This document shows, in pieces, positions 18,249 to 27,357 of a stretch of DNA of 64,000 nt. Position 1 is the first letter of the stretch. Every line of letters starts with the position of its first letter. The notes under the pieces were generated by a model that had not been told where the DNA came from, did not search any database, and was given only the letters and a program-made list of their open reading frames with translations. Source of the stretch: Chloroflexota bacterium (lineage in GTDB: Bacteria > Chloroflexota > Dehalococcoidia > Tepidiformales > Tepidiformaceae). The DNA is taken from positions 310,001 to 374,000 of the forward strand of contig JACRBT010000002.1 of the NCBI GenBank assembly GCA_016234445.1. Reading direction: 5' to 3'. A program made the position numbers and the translations under genes.

Positions 18249-19376
18249 ATGCTTCTGAAGGGTGTTCGGGTCTTAAGCCTTGCCCAACAGTATCCCGGGC
18301 CGTACTGCACGATGCTGTTGGCGGATCTCGGGGCGGACGTGATATTGCTGGAGCAACCGAAGAAGGGCGATCCCGCACGCGCCTTCCCGCCGTTCTTCGC
18401 CGCGGTAAACCGCGGCAAACGAAGCCTCACCGCAGACCTCAAGTCAGAGTCTGGTCGGGCCATCTGCCTGGAAGTGGCGGCCACTGCAGATGTCTTCCTC
18501 GAGGGGTTCCGCCCAGGAATAATGGACGCCCTCCGGCTTGGCCATGAGGAGCTGCGTCGCGAGTTTCCCCGCCTCGTGTACTGTTCGATTTCCGGGTACG
18601 GCCAGTCGGGCCCGTACCGCAACCGGCCCGGCCATGACCTGAGTTACCTCGGGGTCGCGGGAGCACTCGGCAATGAGAGCGAGGGGGCGTTGCACCCCGG
18701 ACTGGCCATAGCCGATCTCTCTTCCGCTATGTTCGCCACCGTCGGTATTCTCGCCGCACTCATCGAAAGGGCGAGCTCGGGGGTCGGGCGGTACGTCGAC
18801 GTCTCGATGACGGACGGCCTGGTCTCGTGGATGGGGGCGGTGATCGAACCGCTCCTGAATGGAGAGGCAAGCCCCTCGTCACAGAGGGAGCCTGCTTATG
18901 GCATCTTCAGTTGCGGAGACGGCGAATCGATCACGTTGAGCATCGCCCACGAGGATCATTTCTGGAGCAACCTGTGCCACTGCCTGGACTTGGGTGATCT
19001 GGCCAGCCTCAACGCTCAGGAACGTCGCGACCGGCGAGAGCCGCTGCGGGACGTCATCGCGCGACGCCTTCTCGACCGACCCCGCCACGACTGGCTCACC
19101 CTCTTCGATGAATCCAACGTCCCGGCCGCGCCGAAGCTTTCACCCGATGAAGTGATCCAGGACCCTCAACTGTTGGCACGAGGACTGTTCGCGCGAATGC
19201 CGGGCCGGGGAGAAGAGGGGAGATGGCACGTCCGCAATCCGCTGCAGTTCTCTGGCCTGCCTGCGACGCTCCCCCGACCGGCCCCCAGCCTCGGTGAGCA
19301 CACAGAAGCGCTCCTCGGCGAGCTCGGCTACTCGCACGAACGAATCCAGAGCCTGAGGGCGGAAGCCACGGTGTAG
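18249..19376 (+). CDS. family III CoA-transferase (CaiB/BaiF)
   Basis: The 375-aa protein begins LKGVRVLSLAQQYPGPYCTMLLADLGADVILLEQPKKGDPAR, followed by AAVNRGKRSLTADLKSESG, LVYCSISGYGQSGPYRNRPGHDLSY and a HTEALLGELGYS end. This is the standard CaiB/BaiF fold, with the catalytic Asp in the PGHD segment. It moves CoA between a donor thioester and a carboxylic acid and so would activate the pathway substrate. GGGGG precedes the ATG. It is probably co-transcribed with the double-length CoA-transferase 200 bp downstream. Confidence 0.92.
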   Translation: MLLKGVRVLSLAQQYPGPYCTMLLADLGADVILLEQPKKGDPARAFPPFFAAVNRGKRSLTADLKSESGRAICLEVAATADVFLEGFRPGIMDALRLGHEELRREFPRLVYCSISGYGQSGPYRNRPGHDLSYLGVAGALGNESEGALHPGLAIADLSSAMFATVGILAALIERASSGVGRYVDVSMTDGLVSWMGAVIEPLLNGEASPSSQREPAYGIFSCGDGESITLSIAHEDHFWSNLCHCLDLGDLASLNAQERRDRREPLRDVIARRLLDRPRHDWLTLFDESNVPAAPKLSPDEVIQDPQLLARGLFARMPGRGEEGRWHVRNPLQFSGLPATLPRPAPSLGEHTEALLGELGYSHERIQSLRAEATV

Positions 19377-19576
19377 TCGCGCCGTGAAAGGAATCCTGCG
19401 CTCACGAGGTGCCTGGGCGCCAGGGAGTGGGTCGCCGGCGAACGCTGATAGTCGGCAGCGGACGTGGGAGGTGCTATCGTGGCGCGCGGCTGCCTAACGC
19501 CTTTCACTGGCGCCGTCGGCCGGAAGAGCCCCCGGTGGAGACATCCGCCCGGGGCGTCAACATTGTGGAGATTCAA

Positions 19577-22030
19577 ATGAGTTCCGCCCGTCTGCTTTCC
19601 GCTCTCCGGGTCATCGACCTGACCGACGAATGGGGCCTGATGGCGGGCTCCATCCTTGCCGACCTGGGAGCCGACGTCATTCAGGTAGAACCGCCGGGCG
19701 GCTCCGCCGCGCGTCGCATCGGCCCGTTCGCGCAGGGGAAGAGTGCAGACCCGGAGCAATCCCTCTTTTGGTGGGGATATGCTCGGAACAAACGGAGCGT
19801 GGAGCTCGACGTCGCGACTAGGGCTGGGAGGGAGACCTTCCTCGCGCTCCTCGAAGGCGCCGACTGCCTCATCGAATCCACGAAGCCCGGTTACCTGTCG
19901 AGCGTGGGGTTGGGCTACACCGCCCTTGCAGAGAAACACCCCGGACTGATCGTGACTTCCATCACCCCCTTTGGCCAGACCGGGCCCAAGGCCCTGTGGC
20001 CCGCCACAGACATCACGATCATGTCGGCTTCCGGCTACCAGTACACGTGCGGCGACCATGACCGCGCTCCCCTCAGAATCGCCGTCCCGCAGGCCTACCC
20101 TCACGCCGCGATGACGGGAGTGGTGGGTACACTCCTCGCCCTCCGCGAGCGCGCGCAGAGCGGTCTCGGACAACACGTCGACATTTCCGCGCAGGAAGCA
20201 GCCACATGCTGTTCCGTGCCCGCCCAACTCGCCGAGCCATGGGGCGAATCGCCCATGGTTAGGCGCGCGGGGGGGTACATGCACGGCGGCATCTTCACCC
20301 GGACGACCTACCCCGCGAAGGACGGCTTCGTCTCCATCTCGTTTCTCTTCGGGAGCACTGTCGGGCCGGCGACCCAGCGGCTGGTCCAGTGGATGTATTC
20401 CGAGGGCGGCTGCGACGAGTCCGTTCGCGACAAGGACTACGTCGCCATGGGAGCCCGGCTGATGGGCGGCGACGAACCGCTCAGCGAGCTGGCCCGAGTC
20501 CACGAGACCGTAGCCCGCTTCACCGGCACGAAGACCAAGGCAGAGTTGCTGAAAGCCGCCCAGGACCACGACCTCTTGATCGCCCCATGCGCCACCATCG
20601 CCGAGGTCCGCCACGACGCACATCTGGCTACACGCGGCTTCTACGAGCCGGTGCAGGTCGGCGCCAACGAGGTGCATGTCCCAGGCCCGTTTGGCAAGTT
20701 CTCCGGGGCGCCGTTGGAGAAAGCACGACGAGCGCCTCGCATCGGCGAGCACACGTCTGAGGTGGTCGCCGAATTGCGGAGCCGGCCGAAGACTGCGCCC
20801 GCAGCGGGCGACCACCCAACAGGGGGGCTGCCGTTGAAGGGGCTCAAGGTCCTCGACTTCGGCTGGGCTATGGTGGAGCCGAGTTCGATGCGTGTTCTTG
20901 CAGACTTTGGTGCAACAGTCATAAAGGTAGAGAGTACGAAACGGTTCGACACGTTGCGGAGCGTCGGCACCCGCAATGGTGGCTTCGATCCCGATTGCAG
21001 TCTCTCGTTCCAGGACTTCAGCGCCGGGAAAACGGGCATCGCTCTCGACCTCACAAAGCCGGAGGCTCAGGAGGTCGTGCGCCGGCTTGCCGCTTGGGCC
21101 GACGTCCTCGGCGAATCGTTCACGCCTTCGGCAATGCGCCGGTGGAATCTGCATTACGAGGCCCTCCGGGAGGTCAACGATCGGCTGGTCTACCTGAGCA
21201 CGTGCCTTGGCGGACAGTTCGGTCCCTACAGCGGGATGGCTGGCTATGGGAATCTCAGCGCGGCGCTAACCGGCTTCAACGCCCTTTGTGGCTGGCCAGA
21301 TCGCGCGCCCGCCGGACCGAATGGCTATTACACGGACTACGCCACACCGCCTTTCATCGTTGCCGCGGTGCTGGCGGCGCTGGAGTATCGAGACCGCACA
21401 GGCAAGGGGCAGCACATCGACATCGCTCAGATCGAGGCCCCGGTGCACTTCCTAACCCCGGCTATCCTCGACTACGAGGTCAACGGCCGCGTGCTCGAAC
21501 GAGCTGGCAATCGCTCGGAGGAAATGGCGCCCCACGGCGTCTTCCCGTGCCTGGGTGACGATCGCTGGGTAGCGCTGGCAGTGGAAGACGACGCCCAGTG
21601 GACGACGTTCTGTATCTTGCTGGGGAGGCCCGAATTCGCGCGCGACCGTCGCTTCAACTCGCTTGCTGCGCGCAAACAGAACGAGGACGCAATCGAGCAG
21701 GAAGTCGGAGCATGGACCTCGCGACAGGCGCCCGAGACCGTCCAGGACTCCCTCATTGCGGCCGGCATTCCCGCCCACGTCGTCTCCAACGCGCGGGATC
21801 TCTACAACGACGCGCAACTGCAGCACCGCTGCCATTGGGTCTCCGTGCCCCACGCGACGCTCGGCGACATCGTTGTGGAGACCACACGCGTGAAGCTCAG
21901 CCGGACACCAGGCCGAACGCTGAGCGGCGCGCCAACGATCGGGCAGGACACCTTCTCGGTGCTGACGGAAATCGCCGGCTACAGTCCCGACGAAGTCGCC
22001 AACCTCGCGGCGAGTGGGGTGCTTCAATAA
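19577..22030 (+). CDS. double-domain family III CoA-transferase
   Basis: At 817 aa this is two CaiB/BaiF modules in one chain. The first starts LSALRVIDLTDEWGLMAGSILADLGADVIQVEPPGGS, the second near residue 420 with LKGLKVLDFGWAMVEPSSMRVLADFGATVIKVES. The N-terminal module keeps an Asp at the catalytic place (WPATDITIMSASG). The C-terminal module has MAGYGNLSAALTG, where Gly replaces that Asp, so only one half is likely to be catalytic. The ATG at 19577 follows GGAG; an upstream in-frame extension to 19409 is unlikely. A close paralogue is encoded at 30703-33144. Confidence 0.9.
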   Translation: MSSARLLSALRVIDLTDEWGLMAGSILADLGADVIQVEPPGGSAARRIGPFAQGKSADPEQSLFWWGYARNKRSVELDVATRAGRETFLALLEGADCLIESTKPGYLSSVGLGYTALAEKHPGLIVTSITPFGQTGPKALWPATDITIMSASGYQYTCGDHDRAPLRIAVPQAYPHAAMTGVVGTLLALRERAQSGLGQHVDISAQEAATCCSVPAQLAEPWGESPMVRRAGGYMHGGIFTRTTYPAKDGFVSISFLFGSTVGPATQRLVQWMYSEGGCDESVRDKDYVAMGARLMGGDEPLSELARVHETVARFTGTKTKAELLKAAQDHDLLIAPCATIAEVRHDAHLATRGFYEPVQVGANEVHVPGPFGKFSGAPLEKARRAPRIGEHTSEVVAELRSRPKTAPAAGDHPTGGLPLKGLKVLDFGWAMVEPSSMRVLADFGATVIKVESTKRFDTLRSVGTRNGGFDPDCSLSFQDFSAGKTGIALDLTKPEAQEVVRRLAAWADVLGESFTPSAMRRWNLHYEALREVNDRLVYLSTCLGGQFGPYSGMAGYGNLSAALTGFNALCGWPDRAPAGPNGYYTDYATPPFIVAAVLAALEYRDRTGKGQHIDIAQIEAPVHFLTPAILDYEVNGRVLERAGNRSEEMAPHGVFPCLGDDRWVALAVEDDAQWTTFCILLGRPEFARDRRFNSLAARKQNEDAIEQEVGAWTSRQAPETVQDSLIAAGIPAHVVSNARDLYNDAQLQHRCHWVSVPHATLGDIVVETTRVKLSRTPGRTLSGAPTIGQDTFSVLTEIAGYSPDEVANLAASGVLQ

Positions 22031-22180
22031 GGCGGGGCACAAGGCCGGAGGACGGGTTCGAGGGCGCTGGGAAAGCTCATGGGTCGCCCGACTGCAGAGG
22101 AAGCTCCGCCATCAGGAGTTGCGAGTGTCTCTCCGCAAGCAGGCATGGGAACCCGACATCGCCTGCGCCGGTGACTTCCT

Positions 22181-23107
22181 TTACCTGCTACGGAGACGCG
22201 GGTCGAGGACGTCCCTGAGGCCATCTCCGAGCATGTTGAATCCGAAAACCGCCAGGCTGAGAGCCAGGCCGGGCCAGAAGGCGAGCCAGGGAGAACGGAA
22301 GAAGTACTGCCGGCTGCCTCCGCTCAGCATGGTTCCCCAGGACACGTCCGGCGGGGTCACGCCAAGGCCAAGAAAGCTGAGCGATGCCTCGGCGAGAATG
22401 GCGTTCCCCAGCCCGAGCGTGGCCAGGATGATCACGGGAGCCGTGATGTTTGGCAAGATGTGGAACAGCATGATGCGCACGTCACCGGCCCCGATGACCT
22501 TCGCCGCGTCGACGTACAGGTTCTGCTTCGTGGCTAGTGTGGCCGCCCGCACGACCCGTGAATTCGGGAAGGTGTAGGCGAATCCGAGCAGGAGTGTCAC
22601 CGTCGTCAATCCCGGCCCGGCGATCGCGGCGATCGTCAGGATGATGACGAGCCATGGGAACGACATCCACATGTCCACAAGGCGCTGGGCAACGGTGTCC
22701 AGCCAGCCACCGTAATAGCCACCCACCACCCCGATGATGAGCGCTCCGGCGGTGGATATTGCAACCGCCCCGAACCCGACATAGATCGACGTGCGAGCCC
22801 CATGAACGACGAGGCTGAACGAGTCCCTGCCCAAGCTGTCCGTGCCCATCAGGTGCCGGAGACTCGGCCCCTGCAGCCTGTCTATTGGATTCACCGTGTC
22901 CACCGCATACGGGGCGATCAGATCGGCGAAGACGGCAACGCCGACGATCGCCAGGACAATCGCCCCGCCGGCAACCGCCAGGGGCTTGTGCGTCCACGGC
23001 CGGATCGCTCTTCTCAGGCGCCCCGCCCGCGTCGCCCCGGCGTCCATCCGCGGCGGGACTAGGAGCTCCCCCTGGGCTTCCGAGGCTGGCATTCCGGTCA
23101 CAGGCAC
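22181..23107 (-). CDS. ABC transporter permease, DppC/OppC type
   Basis: The 308-aa inner-membrane protein has an N-terminal transmembrane segment (LAVAGGAIVLAIVGVAVFADL), then MGTDSLGRDSFSLVVHGARTS and the EAA-type loop YVDAAKVIGAGDVRIMLFHILPN, all typical of the second permease of peptide/nickel importers. The GTG start follows GGGAG. It is the third gene of the SBP-DppB-DppC operon. No ATPase gene follows: the next gene is convergent. Confidence 0.92.
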   Translation of the reverse strand: MPVTGMPASEAQGELLVPPRMDAGATRAGRLRRAIRPWTHKPLAVAGGAIVLAIVGVAVFADLIAPYAVDTVNPIDRLQGPSLRHLMGTDSLGRDSFSLVVHGARTSIYVGFGAVAISTAGALIIGVVGGYYGGWLDTVAQRLVDMWMSFPWLVIILTIAAIAGPGLTTVTLLLGFAYTFPNSRVVRAATLATKQNLYVDAAKVIGAGDVRIMLFHILPNITAPVIILATLGLGNAILAEASLSFLGLGVTPPDVSWGTMLSGGSRQYFFRSPWLAFWPGLALSLAVFGFNMLGDGLRDVLDPRLRSR

Positions 23108-23117
23108 TCAGGCTCCC

Positions 23118-24065
23118 TCAGTTTTGGAACTTTATCCGCGGATCCAGGTACGCGTACGCGACATCGACCGCGAGGTTGGTGAACACCACGATGAGCGCGA
23201 TCACCAGGTTCAGCATCTGAATCATCGGATAATCGCGCTGGCTGACGGCGTTTAGGATAAATCTGCCCATCCCCGGTAGGCCGAAGATAGACTCGATGAT
23301 CACGGCCCCAGACAGGACCCCGGGGACCAGGAGCCCGATGAACGTCACGACCGGCATGAGAGCGTTCTTCAAACAGTGGCGCGTGACCACCACCCGCTCC
23401 CGCAGACCCTTCGCCAAGGCCGTTCGCACGTAGTCCTGCTGGAGCACTTCCAACATCATGGACCTGGTCATTCGCATGATGCTTGCCACGTAGAAGCAAG
23501 ACAGAATGGCAGCTGGAACGGCGAACTGCTTGAGGTTCGCAACTGGATCGTCGGTGAAGTGAATCAGTACGGGCGGTGGGCTATATCCCCACCACCGCGA
23601 GCCAAACACGATAAGGAGCGTTGCCAGCCAAAAGCTAGGGAGCGAAAGCGCCAGGATCGCCAGGCAGCGACTCACGTAGTCCCGAGCGGTGTTCTGGCGC
23701 GCAGCCGATATGATACCGATTGGAATCCCGGCCACCACGGCGAACGCCAGCGTCATCAAGCCCAGCTCGAAGCTGACCGGGAACGTCCGCCGAAGTTCCG
23801 CAAAGCCGTCTCGCTTCGTGATCAGCGAGGAGCCGAAATCCCCGCGGGCAACGCCTCCCAGCCATGACAGGTACTGTTCATAGATGGGCTTGTCCAGTCC
23901 CAGGTCCTCCCGCATGGCTTCCTTGGTTGGGGCATACCGGTAGTCTTCCACCAGGATGTCCACGGCGTCCCCGGGCAAGAACCGGACGAGCGCGAAGACA
24001 ATGAAGGTCACGCCGATCAGCGTCGGCAGAGCCAGCGCGAGCCGTCTTACTACGTAGCTCAGCAT
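23118..24065 (-). CDS. ABC transporter permease, DppB/OppB type
   Basis: MLSYVVRRLALALPTLIGVTFIVFALVRFLPGD and EDLGLDKPIYEQYLSWLGGVARGDFGSSL are characteristic of DppB/OppB. The coupling loop DYVRTALAKGLRERVVVTRHCLKNALMPVVT contacts the ATPase. It is 315 aa from the ATG at 24065, which has GGAG six bases upstream. It forms the membrane channel with the downstream permease and receives substrate from the upstream lipoprotein. Confidence 0.93.
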   Translation of the reverse strand: MLSYVVRRLALALPTLIGVTFIVFALVRFLPGDAVDILVEDYRYAPTKEAMREDLGLDKPIYEQYLSWLGGVARGDFGSSLITKRDGFAELRRTFPVSFELGLMTLAFAVVAGIPIGIISAARQNTARDYVSRCLAILALSLPSFWLATLLIVFGSRWWGYSPPPVLIHFTDDPVANLKQFAVPAAILSCFYVASIMRMTRSMMLEVLQQDYVRTALAKGLRERVVVTRHCLKNALMPVVTFIGLLVPGVLSGAVIIESIFGLPGMGRFILNAVSQRDYPMIQMLNLVIALIVVFTNLAVDVAYAYLDPRIKFQN

Positions 24066-24196
24066 GAGCGACTCCGATTCGGGAAGGCGGGGTTGAGCCG
24101 GGGCCCGCAAACAGAACTCATCTGCGGACCCCCCTCAGCGCCGGTACCGGGCGGGCCAACCTGGCTTGCGGCGCAGGCCGGCGATCGCGGTCGGCA

Positions 24197-25984
24197 CTAT
24201 CCTTTGTCGATCCACGCACTGCTGATCGCGTTCCCGATCATGAACCCCCAGTAGGGATCGCTTCCATAGAAGCCAGCAACGTCCATGCCCTTTATCCAGG
24301 GTTGGAACGCCTCGTACGAAGTCAGGGACCCACCGTAGACGCACTGCTGTTGCACCGCCTCATAGCGCTGGATGTCTTGCAGGATTGTCAGGCGCTTGGC
24401 GTTATCGAACTCCGCGCGCTGAGCTTCCAGCATCTTCGTGAACGCGGCATCGTCGACCCGCCCATACCGGGTGGCGCTGCCGGGATAATACCAGCGGTAG
24501 GTGACGGAATCGGGGTCGGGGAGCGCCCCGGGGCCCGTCATGCCCATCTGCTTCGGCATCCCGGCGTGAGTGGTTCCGATGAAGCTCGCGTAGTCCTGGA
24601 GTTCGACCTTGGCCCGGATCCCCGCGTCCTTCATATTGGCCACAAACTGCGTGAACTCATCGAAGAACCAGGGCGGCGATGGCGGAGACGTGAGGGTCTC
24701 GAACGTGATGTCTATGCCGTTGGCATAGCCTGCGGCGGACAGGAGCGCCTTTGCCGCCGTGACATCACGCTTGAAGTACTTGCTGCCTTCACCGAGCTTG
24801 TCCAAGGGCAGGGACAGTGCCGGCCCGAAGTTCGGGCCGATGATCTGCCCAAGTGTACCCCTGCCGCCAAAGAGGCCCTTGAGGAGCCCGTCACGGTCAA
24901 GAGAGAGCGAAATGGCCTGGCGAACCTTCACGTCCTTGAACGGCAGGTCCTGCACTTCGGCTCTCATCATCATCCGCGGCCCGGCCGAGGCGCCGCCAAC
25001 GACCTCTTTGATGATCGCCTTCGAGTAGTCCTTCTTCAGCTGGTCTGCCAGGTCGGCCGGGAGGGTGCTTCCCTGCCCGATGTAGTCGAGGTCGCCCGCC
25101 TTGAAGTTTGCGATAGCCGTCTGGTCGTCGAGAACAACGACCTCGTGGTGCTCATCGACGTACGGCCCGACGCCAGTCAGGTAGTAGTTTTGGTTTCGCT
25201 TGTAGACGGTTTCGACGTCGGGCGTGACCTTGTCCACGACCCATCGTCCGGTGCCAATCGCCGATTCCGGCTTGGTGTAGTCGCCGAACTGCTTCTCGAC
25301 TTCGGGCGCGACGATGGTGGCGAAGTAGGTTGTCATGTAGCGAAGGAACGGGGCGAACGGCGTCTTCGTCTTGATCGTCACGGTGTTGGCATCAGGAGCC
25401 GTCACGGAGTCCACGCTCGCGAACATGGCCCCGTAGAAGAGCGACTTCGGATCCATGCGGCGCTGAAGGCTGTAGAGGACATCCTGGGCGACCAACGCCC
25501 GGCCGTTCACCGGCGGCTTGTTGTGGAACTTGACGTCCTGGCGCAGGTGGAACGTATACGTCGTTGCGTCAACCTGCTCCCACTTCCCCGCCAGCCCAGG
25601 CTCGACCGTAAAGGAGCCCGGGGCGGCGTCGTACTTCATCGTGACCAGTGGTTCGTAGATGAAGCTGGCGGGTCCGTGCACGCGGAGGCCGGTATTCGCA
25701 AAGACGTCGTAGTTCAGCGTGCCCTGCTGGTACGTGCGAAAGCGCGTGACCCCACCCTTCTTGGGAGCTGGCGTCGAGGCAGCAGGTGAACCGGTCGAGG
25801 ACGAGGTAGTGCTGGTCGCCTCAGTGGATCCGTTGTCGTCGTCATCGCCACAGCCCACGGCTGCCAGCCCCGCAAGACCGAGGGACCCAACGCCGGCACC
25901 GGCGATGATCCGCCGCCGCGATGCCCTTCGGGCCCAGAAGCGGGACCAATACTGCGACTCCTGGCCGGAATTTGCGTGGCTCAT
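24197..25984 (-). CDS. ABC transporter substrate-binding lipoprotein, family 5
   Basis: The 595-aa protein has an N-terminal twin-arginine-like SRRRIIAGAGVG segment followed by a lipobox ending LAAVGC and an Asp/Ser/Thr-rich linker, so it is probably exported and lipid-anchored. The body shows family 5 (DppA/OppA) traits: YNYEPLV-like FIYEPLVTMKYD, TYTFHLRQDVKFHNKPPVNGRALVAQDVLYSLQR, and a long two-lobed C-terminus. It should capture an organic substrate, perhaps a peptide-like or acid compound, for the two permeases. GAGGG lies six bases before the ATG. Promoter site 2 lies about 120 bp upstream. Confidence 0.92.
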   Translation of the reverse strand: MSHANSGQESQYWSRFWARRASRRRIIAGAGVGSLGLAGLAAVGCGDDDDNGSTEATSTTSSSTGSPAASTPAPKKGGVTRFRTYQQGTLNYDVFANTGLRVHGPASFIYEPLVTMKYDAAPGSFTVEPGLAGKWEQVDATTYTFHLRQDVKFHNKPPVNGRALVAQDVLYSLQRRMDPKSLFYGAMFASVDSVTAPDANTVTIKTKTPFAPFLRYMTTYFATIVAPEVEKQFGDYTKPESAIGTGRWVVDKVTPDVETVYKRNQNYYLTGVGPYVDEHHEVVVLDDQTAIANFKAGDLDYIGQGSTLPADLADQLKKDYSKAIIKEVVGGASAGPRMMMRAEVQDLPFKDVKVRQAISLSLDRDGLLKGLFGGRGTLGQIIGPNFGPALSLPLDKLGEGSKYFKRDVTAAKALLSAAGYANGIDITFETLTSPPSPPWFFDEFTQFVANMKDAGIRAKVELQDYASFIGTTHAGMPKQMGMTGPGALPDPDSVTYRWYYPGSATRYGRVDDAAFTKMLEAQRAEFDNAKRLTILQDIQRYEAVQQQCVYGGSLTSYEAFQPWIKGMDVAGFYGSDPYWGFMIGNAISSAWIDKG

Positions 25985-26077
25985 GACATCCCTCCCGTGC
26001 TTGCTCTGAATGGCCGACCTGGCGACCTTGCTTCCTCCGGCTATGACTGCTCCACCCGCCCTGGAGGATCGGGCGCT

Positions 26078-26124
26078 AGGCTAGCATCCGGCCGAAGCTT
26101 CTGTCAATAGATAAAACTTTGCAA
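26078..26124 (-). promoter_or_regulatory. promoter with shared motif (site 2), before the ABC operon
   Basis: On the minus strand TTGCAA, 11 bp, TTGACA (26124-26102) is followed 18 bp later by TAGCCT (26083-26078). The inner sequence AGTTTTATCTA nearly matches that of site 5. It points at the substrate-binding protein gene at 25984. Confidence 0.62.
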
Positions 26125-26253
26125 GTTGCAGGGTTTGATGACCTGCGGACGAGCCCACCACCAGCTCTCCGTGGCATGTCCCGTCACTTCCACCGCAGAC
26201 TTCAGCAACGCATGACCCCGCTCCAATCAGAGGCGGCGGCCGAGCCCCCGCTC

Positions 26254-26940
26254 CTATCGGGAACCTCGGTGCCAGGGCGTTCGTTCATACAGCCCGCGGA
26301 CCGCTCCCGCGAGCCACCTGGAGTCCGGGGTAGCCGCTGACGCCGGTATCGACGTCCATGAGCGCCCGATCCCGGCCGGCACGTGAGCGTCGCTCCCGGC
26401 GACGGGCACGTGCGCGGCAAGGGCGGCCAGGCTGCGAGCAGCGTGATTCTCGGAATCGGTGCATCCGTTGTTTTCCACTTCGATGGCGTGGACCTGGCCA
26501 GCCTCGATGATCCTCCGAAGGCGCGGGTGGATCGTGTTCCCGGCTTCGGGGAGGCCGACGTCGAACAGGCCACGGAACGGGTGAGCGAGCACGAGGATCG
26601 CCCCGGCGTCCCGCGCTTCAATGGCGAGGTCCTCGAGTCGGCGGTGCCGGGGATACTCCTTCATACCGACGACTATGACGTGTCCTAAGTCTGTTGTGAC
26701 TTCGGCGCCTGGAAAGACCGTGAAGCTCGCCGTCGAAAACCGCTCAGCTTCCCCCTCGGCCCAGACGCGATAGTGCTCCGCCACCACGACGCCATCGAGG
26801 CCGCAACGGATCGCTGCGTCTACAAGCTGCTCGGGCGTCGTCCCGCTATCAGCGGACCCCAGGCGGGAGTGAACGTGGAAATCGATCCGGAGGGTTCTTG
26901 ATACCGGGTCGGCGTCGTTGCTGTTGGGGGGCTCTCCCAT
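26254..26940 (-). CDS. PHP-domain phosphoesterase
   Basis: The 228-aa protein carries the metal-binding motifs of the PHP fold: DFHVHSRLGSAD, GAEVTT, LAHPFRG, AIEVENNG and GSDAHVP. PHP proteins hydrolyse phosphate esters of nucleotides or small molecules using two or three metals. GGAGG lies three bases before the ATG. It is transcribed alone from the region shared with the acyl-CoA dehydrogenase promoter. A link to the CoA pathway is not evident. Confidence 0.85.
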   Translation of the reverse strand: MGEPPNSNDADPVSRTLRIDFHVHSRLGSADSGTTPEQLVDAAIRCGLDGVVVAEHYRVWAEGEAERFSTASFTVFPGAEVTTDLGHVIVVGMKEYPRHRRLEDLAIEARDAGAILVLAHPFRGLFDVGLPEAGNTIHPRLRRIIEAGQVHAIEVENNGCTDSENHAARSLAALAAHVPVAGSDAHVPAGIGRSWTSIPASAATPDSRWLAGAVRGLYERTPWHRGSR

Positions 26941-27088
26941 GCGCCTCCGGTCCCTTTCTCGTTTAGGCGGAGCACAGCGCCGCCAAACGGACTGGCAGCC
27001 TCGCCGATGCCCACCCGCAACGGCAGCGGGGCTGCGCTGGCACCCGCGACCGTAGCAGTGTCATCCTGGTTGTGTCAAAATCCGTCTG

Positions 27089-27134
27089 TTTCAAATATTC
27101 AAGTATTGACTTAAGCCGTTGAGGAGGCTAGCCT
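27089..27134 (+). promoter_or_regulatory. promoter with shared motif (site 3), before acyl-CoA dehydrogenase
   Basis: TTTCAA (27089-27094), 11 bp, TTGACT (27106-27111), then 17 bp and TAGCCT (27129-27134). It points toward the acyl-CoA dehydrogenase at 27358 and leaves a leader of about 215 bases, in which I see no gene. Confidence 0.6.
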
Positions 27135-27357
27135 TCGAGGCTACGCAGCCCGTGGGGTCGTCGGGGAGTCGCCCGCCGCGACCAAGGCCTCGTCTCAGCA
27201 CGTCAACAGGTTCCGGCGTACTGGGCGAGCCGGTCGCCGTCGAAGGGGCCTTCGCCGACTTGGCGTCCGCCAACTGCCAGCCCATCTGGGCGCAAGCTGG
27301 CGGCGCCGGCCTCTCGCGAAGCCATAACCTCGCAAGAATTCCTCCAGGAGGCTTGAC

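Noticed and set aside
19328-21154. 608-aa minus-strand frame opposite the double CoA-transferase
   Set aside because: It is the antisense of a well-supported gene and has no family motif; GC-rich DNA leaves such frames open.
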